From: Paludibacteraceae bacterium
GTDB taxonomy: Bacteria; Bacteroidota; Bacteroidia; Bacteroidales; Paludibacteraceae
Direction of reading: 5' to 3'
DNA length: 42,641 bases
Assembly (NCBI GenBank): GCA_017546705.1
Contig: JAFYSB010000007.1
Location: forward strand, 1 to 42,641
The translations under genes were made by a program, and so were the position numbers. Positions 1-6,898 of this stretch are shown in pieces. Position 1 is the first letter of the stretch; every line of letters begins with the position of its first letter. The notes under the pieces are model-generated. The model saw only the letters and a program-made list of their open reading frames with translations, searched no databases and had not been told where the DNA came from.

Positions 1-25
1 AATTTAACTTGCTGGTAACTTGCTG
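1..25. repeat. Direct repeat copy 1, upstream of the AlbA-type gene
   Basis: This is the first of three near-identical copies; the others are at 1496-1520 and 1572-1595. Each copy holds an 11-bp unit, TAACTTGCTGG, repeated about twice in tandem. It ends 23 bp before the start codon of the following gene. It could be an operator for the encoded regulator or a decayed piece of repetitive coding sequence. The identity of the copies is visible directly; their role is unknown. Confidence 0.8.
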
Positions 26-48
26 ACCAGTCTAAAAAAGGAATATAT

Positions 49-1497
49 ATGGAAAATTTAAGTAATCTTGTACTCGAATTATGTAAACTTCCAGCCGAAA
101 CAACTTGGGTGGAGTTTAAGCATAATAATTGGAGTCCTCAAATGATAGGAGAGGATATTAGTGCATTAGCCAATAGCGCTGTTTTAGCGGACCGTAATTA
201 TGCTTATATGATATGGGGTGTAGAAGATGAAACTCATAATATAGTGGGTACTGATGTTCGATTACCTCTAGAAAAAAAGGGTAATCAAGAACTTGAAAAT
301 TGGTTGCGTTTCTTGTTGTCGAAAAATGCAGATTTTGAATTTCATTCTGTTGATATTGACGGCAAACATGTTGAAGTAATTAGAATATGTCGTTCTGAAG
401 GTATGCCTGTTGTCTTTGAGAAAAATGGTTTCATTCGCATTGGAAGTTATACGAAAAAAATTAATGAATTTCCACTCAAACAGGCACAATTGTGGGAAAA
501 ATTGCGACATAAACAATTTGAAGATACAGTTGCACTTTCTGATGTACAATTAGCTGATATTATTCAATTATTGGATTGTGATGTGTATTTTGAGGCGCAA
601 AACAAGCCTATTCCTACAAATAAGGAGGGATATATTCATTTTTTAGTAGAGGATGATATTATTTTACGCCAAGATAATGGATTATATTCAATTACTAATT
701 TAGGTGCTATTCTTTTTGCAAAGAAGTTAACTGATTTTTCGCGCATTAGTCGTAAAGCAGTACGAATAGTTCAATATGAGGGTAATAATAGATTGACAAT
801 ACTAAAAGAGGAAACAATCAACAAGGGATATGCTTCTAGTTTTGAGAGTATAGTAAAATATGTAAATACGCTTCTACCAACCAAAGAAGATATTAATTCT
901 GCGTTGCGTAAAACAATTTCTGTATTTCCTCTTCCTGCTGTTCGAGAAGCTATTGCAAATGCATTGATACACCAAGATTTTTATATTACGGGATCTGGTC
1001 CTATAATAGAATTGTTTAGTAATAGAATAGAAATTACTAATCCAGGTGTTCCATTAGTAGATATCATGAGGATCATTGATAATCCACCTAAATCTCGTAA
1101 TGAAAAATTGGCAGCACTTATGCGACGTCTTAATATCTGTGAAGAATTAGGACGTGGATGGGACAGAATGGTTATTAGTTGTGAATTACAAAAGTTACCG
1201 GCTCCACGCATACATATTTATCAAGAATCAACAAAAATTACTATTTTTTCATATCTAAATTTCTTGAATATCCCGATAGAGGATAAAATATGGTCTTCAT
1301 ATTTGCATGCTTGCATTATGTTTACTGAAGGAGGAGTGCTTACGAACACTTCTCTTCGCGAACGTTTTGCATTACCAACAACATCATCTAGTTCTATATC
1401 TCGCTTAATAAAACAATTACTTGAAGAACAATATATCAAACCTATAGATCCAAACACTGCTCCAAGACATATGAAATACATCCCTGTATGGGCATAA
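49..1497 (+). CDS. AlbA_2/Schlafen-type ATP-binding transcriptional regulator (COG2865-like)
   Basis: The 482 aa product starts with an AlbA_2 domain (residues about 15-130; WVEFK near the start, then YMIWGVED). A HATPase_c_4-like segment follows, with the N-box AVREAIANALIHQ at about 297-309 and GRGWDRM near 369. The C-terminal ~90 residues look like a winged helix. Proteins of this architecture are annotated as ATP-binding putative transcriptional regulators and are common beside mobile and defence genes in Bacteroidota. The ATG at 49 lies just after a direct-repeat copy, and the stop codon overlaps the start of the next copy by two bases, so the gene sits exactly between repeats. No Shine-Dalgarno is seen, as is usual for the phylum. 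The family assignment is good; the target and effector are unknown. Confidence 0.85.
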   Translation: MENLSNLVLELCKLPAETTWVEFKHNNWSPQMIGEDISALANSAVLADRNYAYMIWGVEDETHNIVGTDVRLPLEKKGNQELENWLRFLLSKNADFEFHSVDIDGKHVEVIRICRSEGMPVVFEKNGFIRIGSYTKKINEFPLKQAQLWEKLRHKQFEDTVALSDVQLADIIQLLDCDVYFEAQNKPIPTNKEGYIHFLVEDDIILRQDNGLYSITNLGAILFAKKLTDFSRISRKAVRIVQYEGNNRLTILKEETINKGYASSFESIVKYVNTLLPTKEDINSALRKTISVFPLPAVREAIANALIHQDFYITGSGPIIELFSNRIEITNPGVPLVDIMRIIDNPPKSRNEKLAALMRRLNICEELGRGWDRMVISCELQKLPAPRIHIYQESTKITIFSYLNFLNIPIEDKIWSSYLHACIMFTEGGVLTNTSLRERFALPTTSSSSISRLIKQLLEEQYIKPIDPNTAPRHMKYIPVWA

Positions 1498-1520
1498 TTT
1501 AACTTGCTGGTAACTTGCTG
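1496..1520. repeat. Direct repeat copy 2, overlapping the stop codon
   Basis: It is identical to the copy at 1-25 over 25 bp. It begins inside the TAA stop of the AlbA-type gene, so copies 1 and 2 bracket the gene closely. After it come CAGTGTTTA-type bases, similar to those after copy 3. Confidence 0.8.
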
Positions 1521-1571
1521 CAGTGTTTAATTCACAGTAGTTATTCTTGATAATCAATTAGTTATATTGTG

Positions 1572-1595
1572 AATTTAACTTGCTGGTAACTTGCT
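1572..1595. repeat. Direct repeat copy 3
   Basis: 24 bp are identical to the other copies, starting 76 bp after the start of copy 2. It lies in the 219-bp gap between the AlbA-type gene and the three-gene operon, upstream of that operon's likely promoter. Apart from the repeats and the promoter, the gap shows nothing recognisable. Confidence 0.8.
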
Positions 1596-1652
1596 AGAGT
1601 GTTTATTTGCATGTTTCTTTAGCCACTGACAACTTTTAGCAGTTTAATATAC

Positions 1653-1660
1653 TACCTTTG
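1653..1660 (+). promoter_or_regulatory. Bacteroidota -7 element for the RhuM operon
   Basis: TACCTTTG matches the TAnnTTTG -7 consensus of the Bacteroidota housekeeping sigma factor. The start codon is 57 bp downstream of it. No good TTTG -33 box is at the expected place, so the promoter may be weak or regulated. Confidence 0.5.
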
Positions 1661-1716
1661 CCGCGAAAATGAACAAAATAACTATATGATTTTTTCATCC
1701 TCAATACCTAAACAAC

Positions 1717-2793
1717 ATGAATAAACAACCAGAGCAAATAGAAGACCCTCATGAGTTAGATATACTCCGAGCTATCAACCGTGGCGAACAAAAGATTGCA
1801 GATGTGGATTGGCAAAGCTATTTGTCACATCTTGTTATGCTAATCCATTTAATGAAGGAATTTTCTCCGATAGGGGTTGTATGGACATTTTTGAATGAAA
1901 TAGATGACTTTACCAAACGAATGGACATTCTTGGTCGTTGGCAAGACTTGGCTCCAAAGTGTTTTCCATCAAAAGAAGCTGCGGATGCATTTATTTCAAA
2001 TATGGCTTGTCTGGTTAGAATAAATATTCGTCTCCGCGCACTGATAATTCAGCATGGGGCACAGATACCTAATACCTATGATAGAGTGGACATAGGAGGA
2101 AAAGGGTTGAATGAGATAGCATTAGTTTGGTCCGATAAGTTTGTACATAGCAGAGACATCGTAGCATTAGCCTCAGAAATTCATGCTACGATACAATCTG
2201 GAGAAAAAGACCCGTTAATTGAATACTTTTTATATAGCAGTCGTCAATATGATCAACTATCATTCGATAATGTCTATGATTTCAGTCGTAATATCTTTTT
2301 GGCAGAAAGCTTCCGACAATATTTGGTAACTGGAAAAATGTACACATCAGATCCCATGGGTTTTGCAGATATTAAACGGAGATTGCGAAATGAGTGTTTT
2401 GATGAATATATACGCCTACGCTTAGCACAAATAAAAGAGGAAATGGATGAGGATAATACACTATTGCTTGACCCAACAATAGATGACTATTATAATCGTT
2501 TGTATGAGGAAGAATATAGCATCTACAATCGAGAAACTATGTTTGAAAACTTCCGCGGCTCACTAGCGTATAATGATAGATGGTATAACGGCAGACCAGA
2601 AGTCCTTGAAATGATGAAATACTTTATGGAGTATTTGAAATGGAAGAAAGATAATATCCATACTTCTGATTCGCAGCCCCACCAAAGCATATATCATGTC
2701 CAAGGCGACTATATCGCTGGTGACAAGCATGTCGGTGCACATATAGATAATGTAGCCCCAAACGCTATCGGTGCGCAAATAAACAAGAATTAA
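1717..2793 (+). CDS. Unknown 358 aa protein with C-terminal GDY-KHV module
   Basis: I do not recognise the family. The protein is soluble and largely helical-looking, with no signal peptide or membrane segment. The last ~31 residues carry VQGDYIAGDKHV, then a hydrophilic stretch, then IG-x-QI. The same pattern opens the 221 aa protein two genes downstream. This gene is first in a tight operon: the RhuM gene starts 24 bp after its stop. The ATG at 1717 is preceded by A-rich sequence and follows a -7 element by 57 bp. The shared module suggests that the two proteins dock to the same partner or to each other (inference). Defence or mobile-element function is possible from the neighbours but not shown. 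Confidence 0.75.
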   Translation: MNKQPEQIEDPHELDILRAINRGEQKIADVDWQSYLSHLVMLIHLMKEFSPIGVVWTFLNEIDDFTKRMDILGRWQDLAPKCFPSKEAADAFISNMACLVRINIRLRALIIQHGAQIPNTYDRVDIGGKGLNEIALVWSDKFVHSRDIVALASEIHATIQSGEKDPLIEYFLYSSRQYDQLSFDNVYDFSRNIFLAESFRQYLVTGKMYTSDPMGFADIKRRLRNECFDEYIRLRLAQIKEEMDEDNTLLLDPTIDDYYNRLYEEEYSIYNRETMFENFRGSLAYNDRWYNGRPEVLEMMKYFMEYLKWKKDNIHTSDSQPHQSIYHVQGDYIAGDKHVGAHIDNVAPNAIGAQINKN

Positions 2794-2817
2794 GAATAAA
2801 CAATAACCATATCAACT

Positions 2818-3858
2818 ATGGCACAACAACTACAAATACGCAACTCTACAGCTGAATTCCTTATCTTTCAAGCAGAAGATAAGGCACAAGGCGTACAAGT
2901 GTATTACCAAGACGAAATGATCTGGGCTACACAAGAAGCCATTGCAACACTTTTCGACAAAGGACGCTCGACGATAACCGAGCATCTAAAACATATCTTT
3001 GAGAGTGGAGAACTACAAGCAGATGTGGTATGTCGGAAATTCCGACATACCACTCAGCATGGTGCAATAGAAGGCAAAACACAAACCAAAGAAGTCACTT
3101 TCTATAACCTCGATGCCATCATCTCTGTTGGTTACCGTGTTAATTCACGCCGAGCTACGCAATTCCGTCAATGGTGCACAGCCGTGCTTCGTCAGTTTGC
3201 TATTCGTGGTTACATCATTGATCGCAAGCGCATGGAAAATGGGGCGTTTATTAGCGAAGATTATTTTGAATACCTACTTGCCGAAATTCGAGAAATTCGC
3301 CTCTCCGAGCGCCGCTTCTATCAGAAGATAACAGACATCTATGCTACTGCTATAGATTACAATCCGAATGCTCCAACCACACAAGAGTTCTTTGCTAAAG
3401 TGCAAAACAAAATGCACTATGCCGTACATGGACACACCGCGGCAGAACTAATCTTAGAACGAGCTGATGCAGAGAAAGAACATATGGGATTGACTACATG
3501 GGAACATGCTCCCAAAGGAAAAATTCTCAAACCAGATGTGAGCGTAGCAAAGAATTATCTCAGAGAGATAGAGTTAGAGTCTATGGGGCGTATCGTAAAT
3601 GGTTTCTTAGAGGTTGCAGAAGATATGGCTAAACGACATATCCCGATGACCATGGAGGATTGGGCAAAGCGTATTGACAAATTCTTAGATACTACCGAGC
3701 GCCCTATCCTGACAGGAGCAGGAAATGTGACTGCCGAACAAGCGAAAGAGTATGCCGAAACAGAGTTCGAGAAATACCGCATTATTCAAGATCGTATTTT
3801 CGAATCAGATTTCGACCATTTCTCTTTGCCGACACTACCATTTGAAGAGGATAAATAA
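2818..3858 (+). CDS. RhuM family (virulence_RhuM) protein
   Basis: The 346 aa product matches the RhuM family along its length. Segments seen include the opening EFLIFQAED-like strand, an HTH-like IATLFDKGRSTITEHLKHIF (about residues 41-60), VTFYNLDAIISVGYRVNS (about 93-110) and GTQFRQW-like ATQFRQWC. The C-terminal region keeps the family's Fic-like HGHTAAELI segment. RhuM genes are widespread near restriction, toxin-antitoxin and mobile genes; the biochemical role is not established. It is the middle gene of an operon, 24 bp after the previous stop and 39 bp before the next start. Both this start and the next are preceded by the same ATCAACT. A perfect 29-bp palindrome lies inside the coding region at 3025-3053. 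Confidence 0.9.
   Translation: MAQQLQIRNSTAEFLIFQAEDKAQGVQVYYQDEMIWATQEAIATLFDKGRSTITEHLKHIFESGELQADVVCRKFRHTTQHGAIEGKTQTKEVTFYNLDAIISVGYRVNSRRATQFRQWCTAVLRQFAIRGYIIDRKRMENGAFISEDYFEYLLAEIREIRLSERRFYQKITDIYATAIDYNPNAPTTQEFFAKVQNKMHYAVHGHTAAELILERADAEKEHMGLTTWEHAPKGKILKPDVSVAKNYLREIELESMGRIVNGFLEVAEDMAKRHIPMTMEDWAKRIDKFLDTTERPILTGAGNVTAEQAKEYAETEFEKYRIIQDRIFESDFDHFSLPTLPFEEDK
3025..3053. repeat. Perfect 29-bp palindrome inside rhuM
   Basis: The arms are GTGGTATGTCGGAA and its exact reverse complement around one central A. It encodes the residues between VV and TT in the CRKFRH segment. Its core, TCGGAAATTCCGA, also occurs in an intergenic palindrome at 6685-6701. Confidence 0.85.
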
Positions 3859-3897
3859 GTTCTATTATAATCACTTTAAACCGTAATATAATCAACT

Positions 3898-4563
3898 ATG
3901 GAAGAAGCAAAAACCATCATCAACGTAGCAGGTGACTACGTGCAGTCCAAACATGTGGACTACGAAATCAACAATGTCGAAGCAGGCGGCATTGGCATTC
4001 AAATCATTAATGAGAAACCGACTACGCCAAAACAATCTGAATTAACCTTCTCCTGCAAAGGAAAGACAGTAACTCCTAAGAAGTCCACACATTTTCTCGA
4101 AACACCAGCTCTTATCTATACTTACAATAGCGAACAGTTTAATGCTACAAAGCGTTTGACCCTCTTTTATCAGTTTCTTTGTAAAGAATACGAGCCAACC
4201 AAAACTTGGATTGATCCGCAAACAGAACCAGATGCATTCCTCTCTTTGTTTGCAGACAAACATACAAATGATGTTATTGTCTGGACAACCACAAAGCAAA
4301 GACTATATGCGCTTTTTAAACGAATGAAAGAGCGTAAAATCATCTCTACTCCTAAAGGTTATGGATTATGGAAAATCGTAGAGAACCATTTTTCAGATTG
4401 GCATGGAAATATGTTTCATGATTTTAACAAAGAACATATGCCCGAAGGTCTTGCTTTTTCTGCCATTGAAACCTTTATTGATATACTTGATCCTGCTAAA
4501 AGCACTAATGCCGATTTAGATACTTTATTGAAGAATATCGGCAAATCTTTCGTCAAAGCATAA
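3898..4563 (+). CDS. Unknown 221 aa protein with N-terminal GDY-KHV module
   Basis: No known family was recognised. Residues about 8-40 carry VAGDYVQSKHV...INNVEAGGIGIQI, which aligns with the C-terminal end of the 358 aa protein encoded first in this operon. The rest is soluble, with a central basic helix (LFKRMKERKII) and aromatic residues around W-x-I-V-E-N-H-F. It has neither a signal peptide nor a membrane segment. It is the last gene of the operon and is followed 22 bp later by a clear intrinsic terminator. The same short module at the end of one protein and the start of another suggests a docking or assembly tag (inference). Confidence 0.75.
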   Translation: MEEAKTIINVAGDYVQSKHVDYEINNVEAGGIGIQIINEKPTTPKQSELTFSCKGKTVTPKKSTHFLETPALIYTYNSEQFNATKRLTLFYQFLCKEYEPTKTWIDPQTEPDAFLSLFADKHTNDVIVWTTTKQRLYALFKRMKERKIISTPKGYGLWKIVENHFSDWHGNMFHDFNKEHMPEGLAFSAIETFIDILDPAKSTNADLDTLLKNIGKSFVKA

Positions 4564-4585
4564 AAAATACAAACAATTTTATTTT

Positions 4586-4628
4586 CTTCGGAATGCACTG
4601 ATTCACAGCTGCATTCCGTTTTCTTTTT
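4586..4628 (+). terminator. Intrinsic terminator of the RhuM operon
   Basis: A 9-bp stem, CGGAATGCA pairing with TGCATTCCG, encloses a 12-nt loop that can pair further (CTG/CAG). It is followed directly by TTTTCTTTTT. It lies just after the stop codon at 4563. Confidence 0.85.
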
Positions 4629-4633
4629 ATACA

Positions 4634-4658
4634 CTTATCTTCGCAAAGATGAGTTTTT
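4634..4658 (+). terminator. Second short hairpin with U-tract
   Basis: CTTATCTT and AAGATGAG form an 8-bp stem with one wobble pair around CGCA, then TTTTTC. It may back up the terminator just upstream. Confidence 0.45.
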
Positions 4659-4771
4659 CTTTGTTGTTTAGCACAAATGCCGAAGATACGGCAATACTTT
4701 AATAAGTGAAAGCGTTTCGCAAAAAGACGGACGCAGAAACATATTGTATCACTACTAAAACAATAAAGAAT

Positions 4772-5041
4772 ATGAAACCCAAACATTTCGTTCTCATCTC
4801 CATTCCCTGCCAAAGCGCAGCCGAGATGCTCCAAGCCAAAGAGGCAGTCCTCTTTCATTTGGAAACCCTCAATCCTGAGTTCACCACCGATGGCACCACC
4901 CTCACAGTCAAGGTCGTCCCTCTCGACCCTCAACTCTTCCTTCCCGACGAGGCATGCGACATCATCCGCCAAACCCTCGCCCAATCCCTCACCTTCAATC
5001 ACTGCTGGACCTGCACACTCCACACCCAGTCACTAAACTAA
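4772..5041 (+). CDS. Small hypothetical protein (89 aa)
   Basis: I do not recognise this protein. The chosen ATG follows AATAAAGAAT, a typical A-rich leader. An in-frame ATG at 4706 would add 22 residues of atypical composition. The sequence begins MKPKHFVLISIPC and has an acidic, aliphatic middle (LFLPDEACDIIRQTL). Its last residues (QSLN) are encoded by the first of several CACTAAACT repeats, so the present end may be secondary. It is very C-rich at third positions compared with the AT-rich genes before it. It is the first of a run of small genes up to 6.67 kb. Confidence 0.5.
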   Translation: MKPKHFVLISIPCQSAAEMLQAKEAVLFHLETLNPEFTTDGTTLTVKVVPLDPQLFLPDEACDIIRQTLAQSLTFNHCWTCTLHTQSLN

Positions 5042-5330
5042 TTCAGTTGAGTGTTATAAGTCATAAGACTTTCAACTATCAACTTCTCTAAACACTAAAC
5101 TCTAATCACTAAACTTTAAAACCCCTCTCACGGCATAGAGGATTCCGAACTCCGAGTAAAAAACAATCATTTTGTTCTGCCTACTAATGCAACGCGTTGC
5201 ATTCATATGGGCAAAACAAAAGGCAAATCTTGAATTGACAATAATTGACAACAAAATTGACGCCAATTGTCTTAATAAAAATCGCTCTAAACACTAAACT
5301 GTAGCTCGCCCCGCGAGCGTTCACTAAACT
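5031..5330. repeat. Dispersed CACTAAACT repeats and short hairpins
   Basis: Five exact CACTAAACT copies lie at 5031, 5093, 5107, 5292 and 5322. The last two are beside GC-rich hairpins: CTCGC-CCC-GCGAG near 5305-5317, and GCGAC-AAA-GTCGC at 5331-5343. The part from about 5276 to 5399 appears to be an insertion between two phased arrays, because the related leader at 5821-6012 lacks it. Confidence 0.6.
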
Positions 5331-5472
5331 GCGACAAAGTCGCCATATTTTTGTAGCAAGCGTAGCGCTGCGTATTTTTGTTACAAAAAATAATCTTTGA
5401 ATTGTCACTAATTGTCGACTTAATTGTCATAAATTGTCTTAAATTTATACTCCCGTTCATTGCCGAACAAAC
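5117..5472 (+). promoter_or_regulatory. Structured leader of small-family gene A
   Basis: In order the leader holds: a CCCCTCT...AGAGGAT hairpin (5122-5146); a long hairpin whose heart is the perfect 18-bp palindrome AATGCAACGCGTTGCATT (5186-5203) with outer arms at 5170-5181 and 5210-5221; four AATTGAC/AATTGTC sites at 5233, 5243, 5255 and 5265; a ~125-bp repeat-rich insertion; four AATTGTC sites at 5400, 5410, 5422 and 5432; and a weak hairpin just before the start codon. The site spacing is 10-12-10 bp in both arrays. Much of it is duplicated in the leader of gene B. Confidence 0.7.
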
Positions 5473-5772
5473 ATGTCTAAAATTAAATTAGAAGCCCCAT
5501 TCCGCCAATTCCGTGGCAAAATCTGCAAACACTCTGACATCATCTTCAAACAGATGTACGGCGAAACCTTCACCTCACAAATCTGCAACCCTTACACAGG
5601 CGAACCATCTACCGCCCAAAAAGCGCAACAAACCAAGATGGCTACAGCCTCTGCCAATGTTAAGGCGCTCACTCCTGAACAACGAGCAGCATACAAAGAG
5701 GAGTTCAAAAAGCAGACCAAGTATAAGTCTCTCCACGGCTACATGATGGCACAAGAACTCGCCAAACTCTAA
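5473..5772 (+). CDS. Small-protein family member A (99 aa, type 1)
   Basis: The family is not recognised, but it recurs in the window. The N-terminal part has a hydrophobic/basic RGKI motif (residues about 14-17). Then comes NPYTGEP followed by a Q-rich helix, a second helix with PEQRAAYKEEF, and the ending TKYKSLHGYMMAQ. The same order (P-Y/F-x-G, Q, R-A-x-Y, K-Y-x-L-x-G) is seen in the products at 29427-29738 and 38270-38608. No signal peptide or membrane segment is present; the charge and size would suit a DNA- or RNA-binding or structural protein (inference). It is followed by gene B after a duplicated leader. Confidence 0.75.
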   Translation: MSKIKLEAPFRQFRGKICKHSDIIFKQMYGETFTSQICNPYTGEPSTAQKAQQTKMATASANVKALTPEQRAAYKEEFKKQTKYKSLHGYMMAQELAKL

Positions 5773-5782
5773 TCCCAATCTC

Positions 5783-5816
5783 TTAATTCTTAATTCATAA
5801 TTCAAAATTCTTAATT
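5783..5816. repeat. AATTC-type 8-bp spacer repeats
   Basis: Tandem variants of an 8-bp unit (CTTAATT, CATAATTC, AAAATTCT) directly follow gene A. On the other strand they read GAATT plus ATG, TTG or AAG, the same units seen at 28857, 32724 and 32978. Confidence 0.7.
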
Positions 5817-5820
5817 ACCC

Positions 5821-6012
5821 TTTAACCCCCTCTCGCGGCATAGAGGATCTCAAACGCCGAGTATAAACAATCATTTTGTTCTGCCCACTAATGCAACGCG
5901 TTGCATTCATTTGGGCAGAAACAAAAGATAATCATTGAATTGACAATAATTGACATCCTAATTGACATCAATTGTCTTAAAATTATACTCGGTGTTCGAT
6001 TGCCGAACACAT
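5821..6012 (+). promoter_or_regulatory. Structured leader of small-family gene B
   Basis: It is a near-duplicate of the leader at 5117-5472 without that leader's insertion. It holds the CCCCCTCT...AGAGGAT hairpin (5826-5851) and the 18-bp palindrome AATGCAACGCGTTGCATT (5890-5907) between outer arms TTTTGTTCTGCCCA (5874-5887) and its complement with one extra A (5912-5926). Sites AATTGAC at 5938, 5948 and 5960 and AATTGTC at 5970 follow. A 7-bp stem GTGTTCG/CGAACAC (5992-6010) ends two bases before the ATG and could affect translation. Confidence 0.7.
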
Positions 6013-6333
6013 ATGGCACAAGTTGTTTACGAAGACCCTATCCATCACCTTTCGGGCAAAATCTCCAAGAAGTACCGCACCACCTACAACTACCGCAAGC
6101 TTTCCGAACGCAAATACACTTCGGTACGTGGCCAACGTACTACACCTGTTACCGAGAAAGAAAGAACATGGCGCACTCAGTTCGCGCAAATTGCACAGAT
6201 GACTCGCGAACGTTTGGAAGATCCTGCTTTCATGGCAAGTGACCAAGCGGCATTCATCAAGCAATCCAAGTTCAAAACACTCAATGCCTTTGTCTTCGAC
6301 ATCTGCAAAGAGGAACTGATCAACGGCAAGTAA
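6013..6333 (+). CDS. Small-protein family member B (106 aa, type 2)
   Basis: It is clearly a paralogue of the product at 28896-29225. Both have SGKI near residue 15, then VTEKE-x-x-WR, a T-x-ER-x-x-DPA segment, ASDQAAF and a final CKEEL-x-NGK. The start at 6013 gives an N-terminus like the other family members; an upstream in-frame ATG at 5962 would lie inside the phased array. It is basic, soluble and probably helical, without an export signal. Function is unknown. Gene order A then B here matches C then D at 29 kb, which argues that the two types work together. Confidence 0.75.
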   Translation: MAQVVYEDPIHHLSGKISKKYRTTYNYRKLSERKYTSVRGQRTTPVTEKERTWRTQFAQIAQMTRERLEDPAFMASDQAAFIKQSKFKTLNAFVFDICKEELINGK

Positions 6334-6454
6334 AACTGCTGATGCTCCCTGCTGGCGAGGCACATACCTCGCCGCAGGCAACACCACCAGCACCAAGCGC
6401 ACATAACCTCACAAACTGATATCACCTGCCCGAATGGCACAAAACTACAGAAAC

Positions 6455-6670
6455 ATGAAACCACTAACTAACACACAAAAACAACGCCTTCTGAAGGCTA
6501 TTAAATACCTCGCATTGGCTATTGCTACTGCCATTGCGATGGCTCTAGGTCTGACCTCGTGTAATGTAACCCGCACTATCACCACCGAGAGTAAATCCCT
6601 CAATAAGGGTGATACCGCAATCATCATTCAAACAAAGACCATCGAATCCTACAATGCTAAAAAGAATTAG
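6455..6670 (+). CDS. Small lipoprotein-like protein
   Basis: The 71 aa product (an in-frame ATG at 6434 would give 78) has a basic start and one hydrophobic helix (LALAIATAIAMALGL). It ends at the lipobox-like LTSC at about residues 32-35, followed by a polar tail rich in T and S (TRTITTESKS, GDTAIIIQTKTIE). Similar tiny lipoproteins accompany phage-like and mobile modules in Bacteroidota (general knowledge, no exact match claimed). It is the last gene of the A-B small-gene cluster and parallels the membrane and lipoprotein genes that follow C-D at 28 kb. Confidence 0.6.
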   Translation: MKPLTNTQKQRLLKAIKYLALAIATAIAMALGLTSCNVTRTITTESKSLNKGDTAIIIQTKTIESYNAKKN

Positions 6671-6684
6671 AATAGGAAGCAACC

Positions 6685-6701
6685 ATTCGGAATTTCCGAA
6701 T
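6685..6701. repeat. Perfect 17-bp palindrome
   Basis: ATTCGGAA-T-TTCCGAAT lies 15 bp after the lipoprotein stop. On the complementary strand its core is TCGGAAATTCCGA, as in the palindrome in rhuM. Confidence 0.6.
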
Positions 6702-6745
6702 AGTTCAAGCTGAAGGTACTCTCTCCCCAACATCCATCTCATATA

Positions 6746-6805
6746 TAGCTTGCTCCTTTTTTTCTTACAAAAACAACGAATTTAAATAAAAAAAGGAGCA
6801 AGCTA
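6746..6805. repeat. 18-bp perfect inverted repeat around 24 bp
   Basis: TAGCTTGCTCCTTTTTTT at 6746-6763 is the exact reverse complement of 6788-6805. The T-run is inside the arm rather than after the stem, so this is not a normal terminator. It could be a tiny MITE-like remnant or a regulatory hairpin upstream of the sirtuin promoter. Confidence 0.7.
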
Positions 6806-6825
6806 AAGATAATCTAAAAAGATAA

Positions 6826-6857
6826 TTTGGTAGTTTCCCTTATTTTTTGTATCTTTG
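6826..6857 (+). promoter_or_regulatory. Bacteroidota promoter of the sirtuin gene
   Basis: TTTG at 6826-6829 and TATCTTTG at 6850-6857 are separated by 20 bp. This is a full -33/-7 match, 41 bp before the start codon. Confidence 0.8.
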
Positions 6858-6898
6858 CACTCAATAAGTGTAACATTAACCACTAACACCCTATTTAT

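Noticed and set aside
5233..5438. Repeat arrays as a CRISPR
   Set aside because: Units are 7 bp with 3-5 bp between them, far too short for repeats and spacers, and there are no cas genes.
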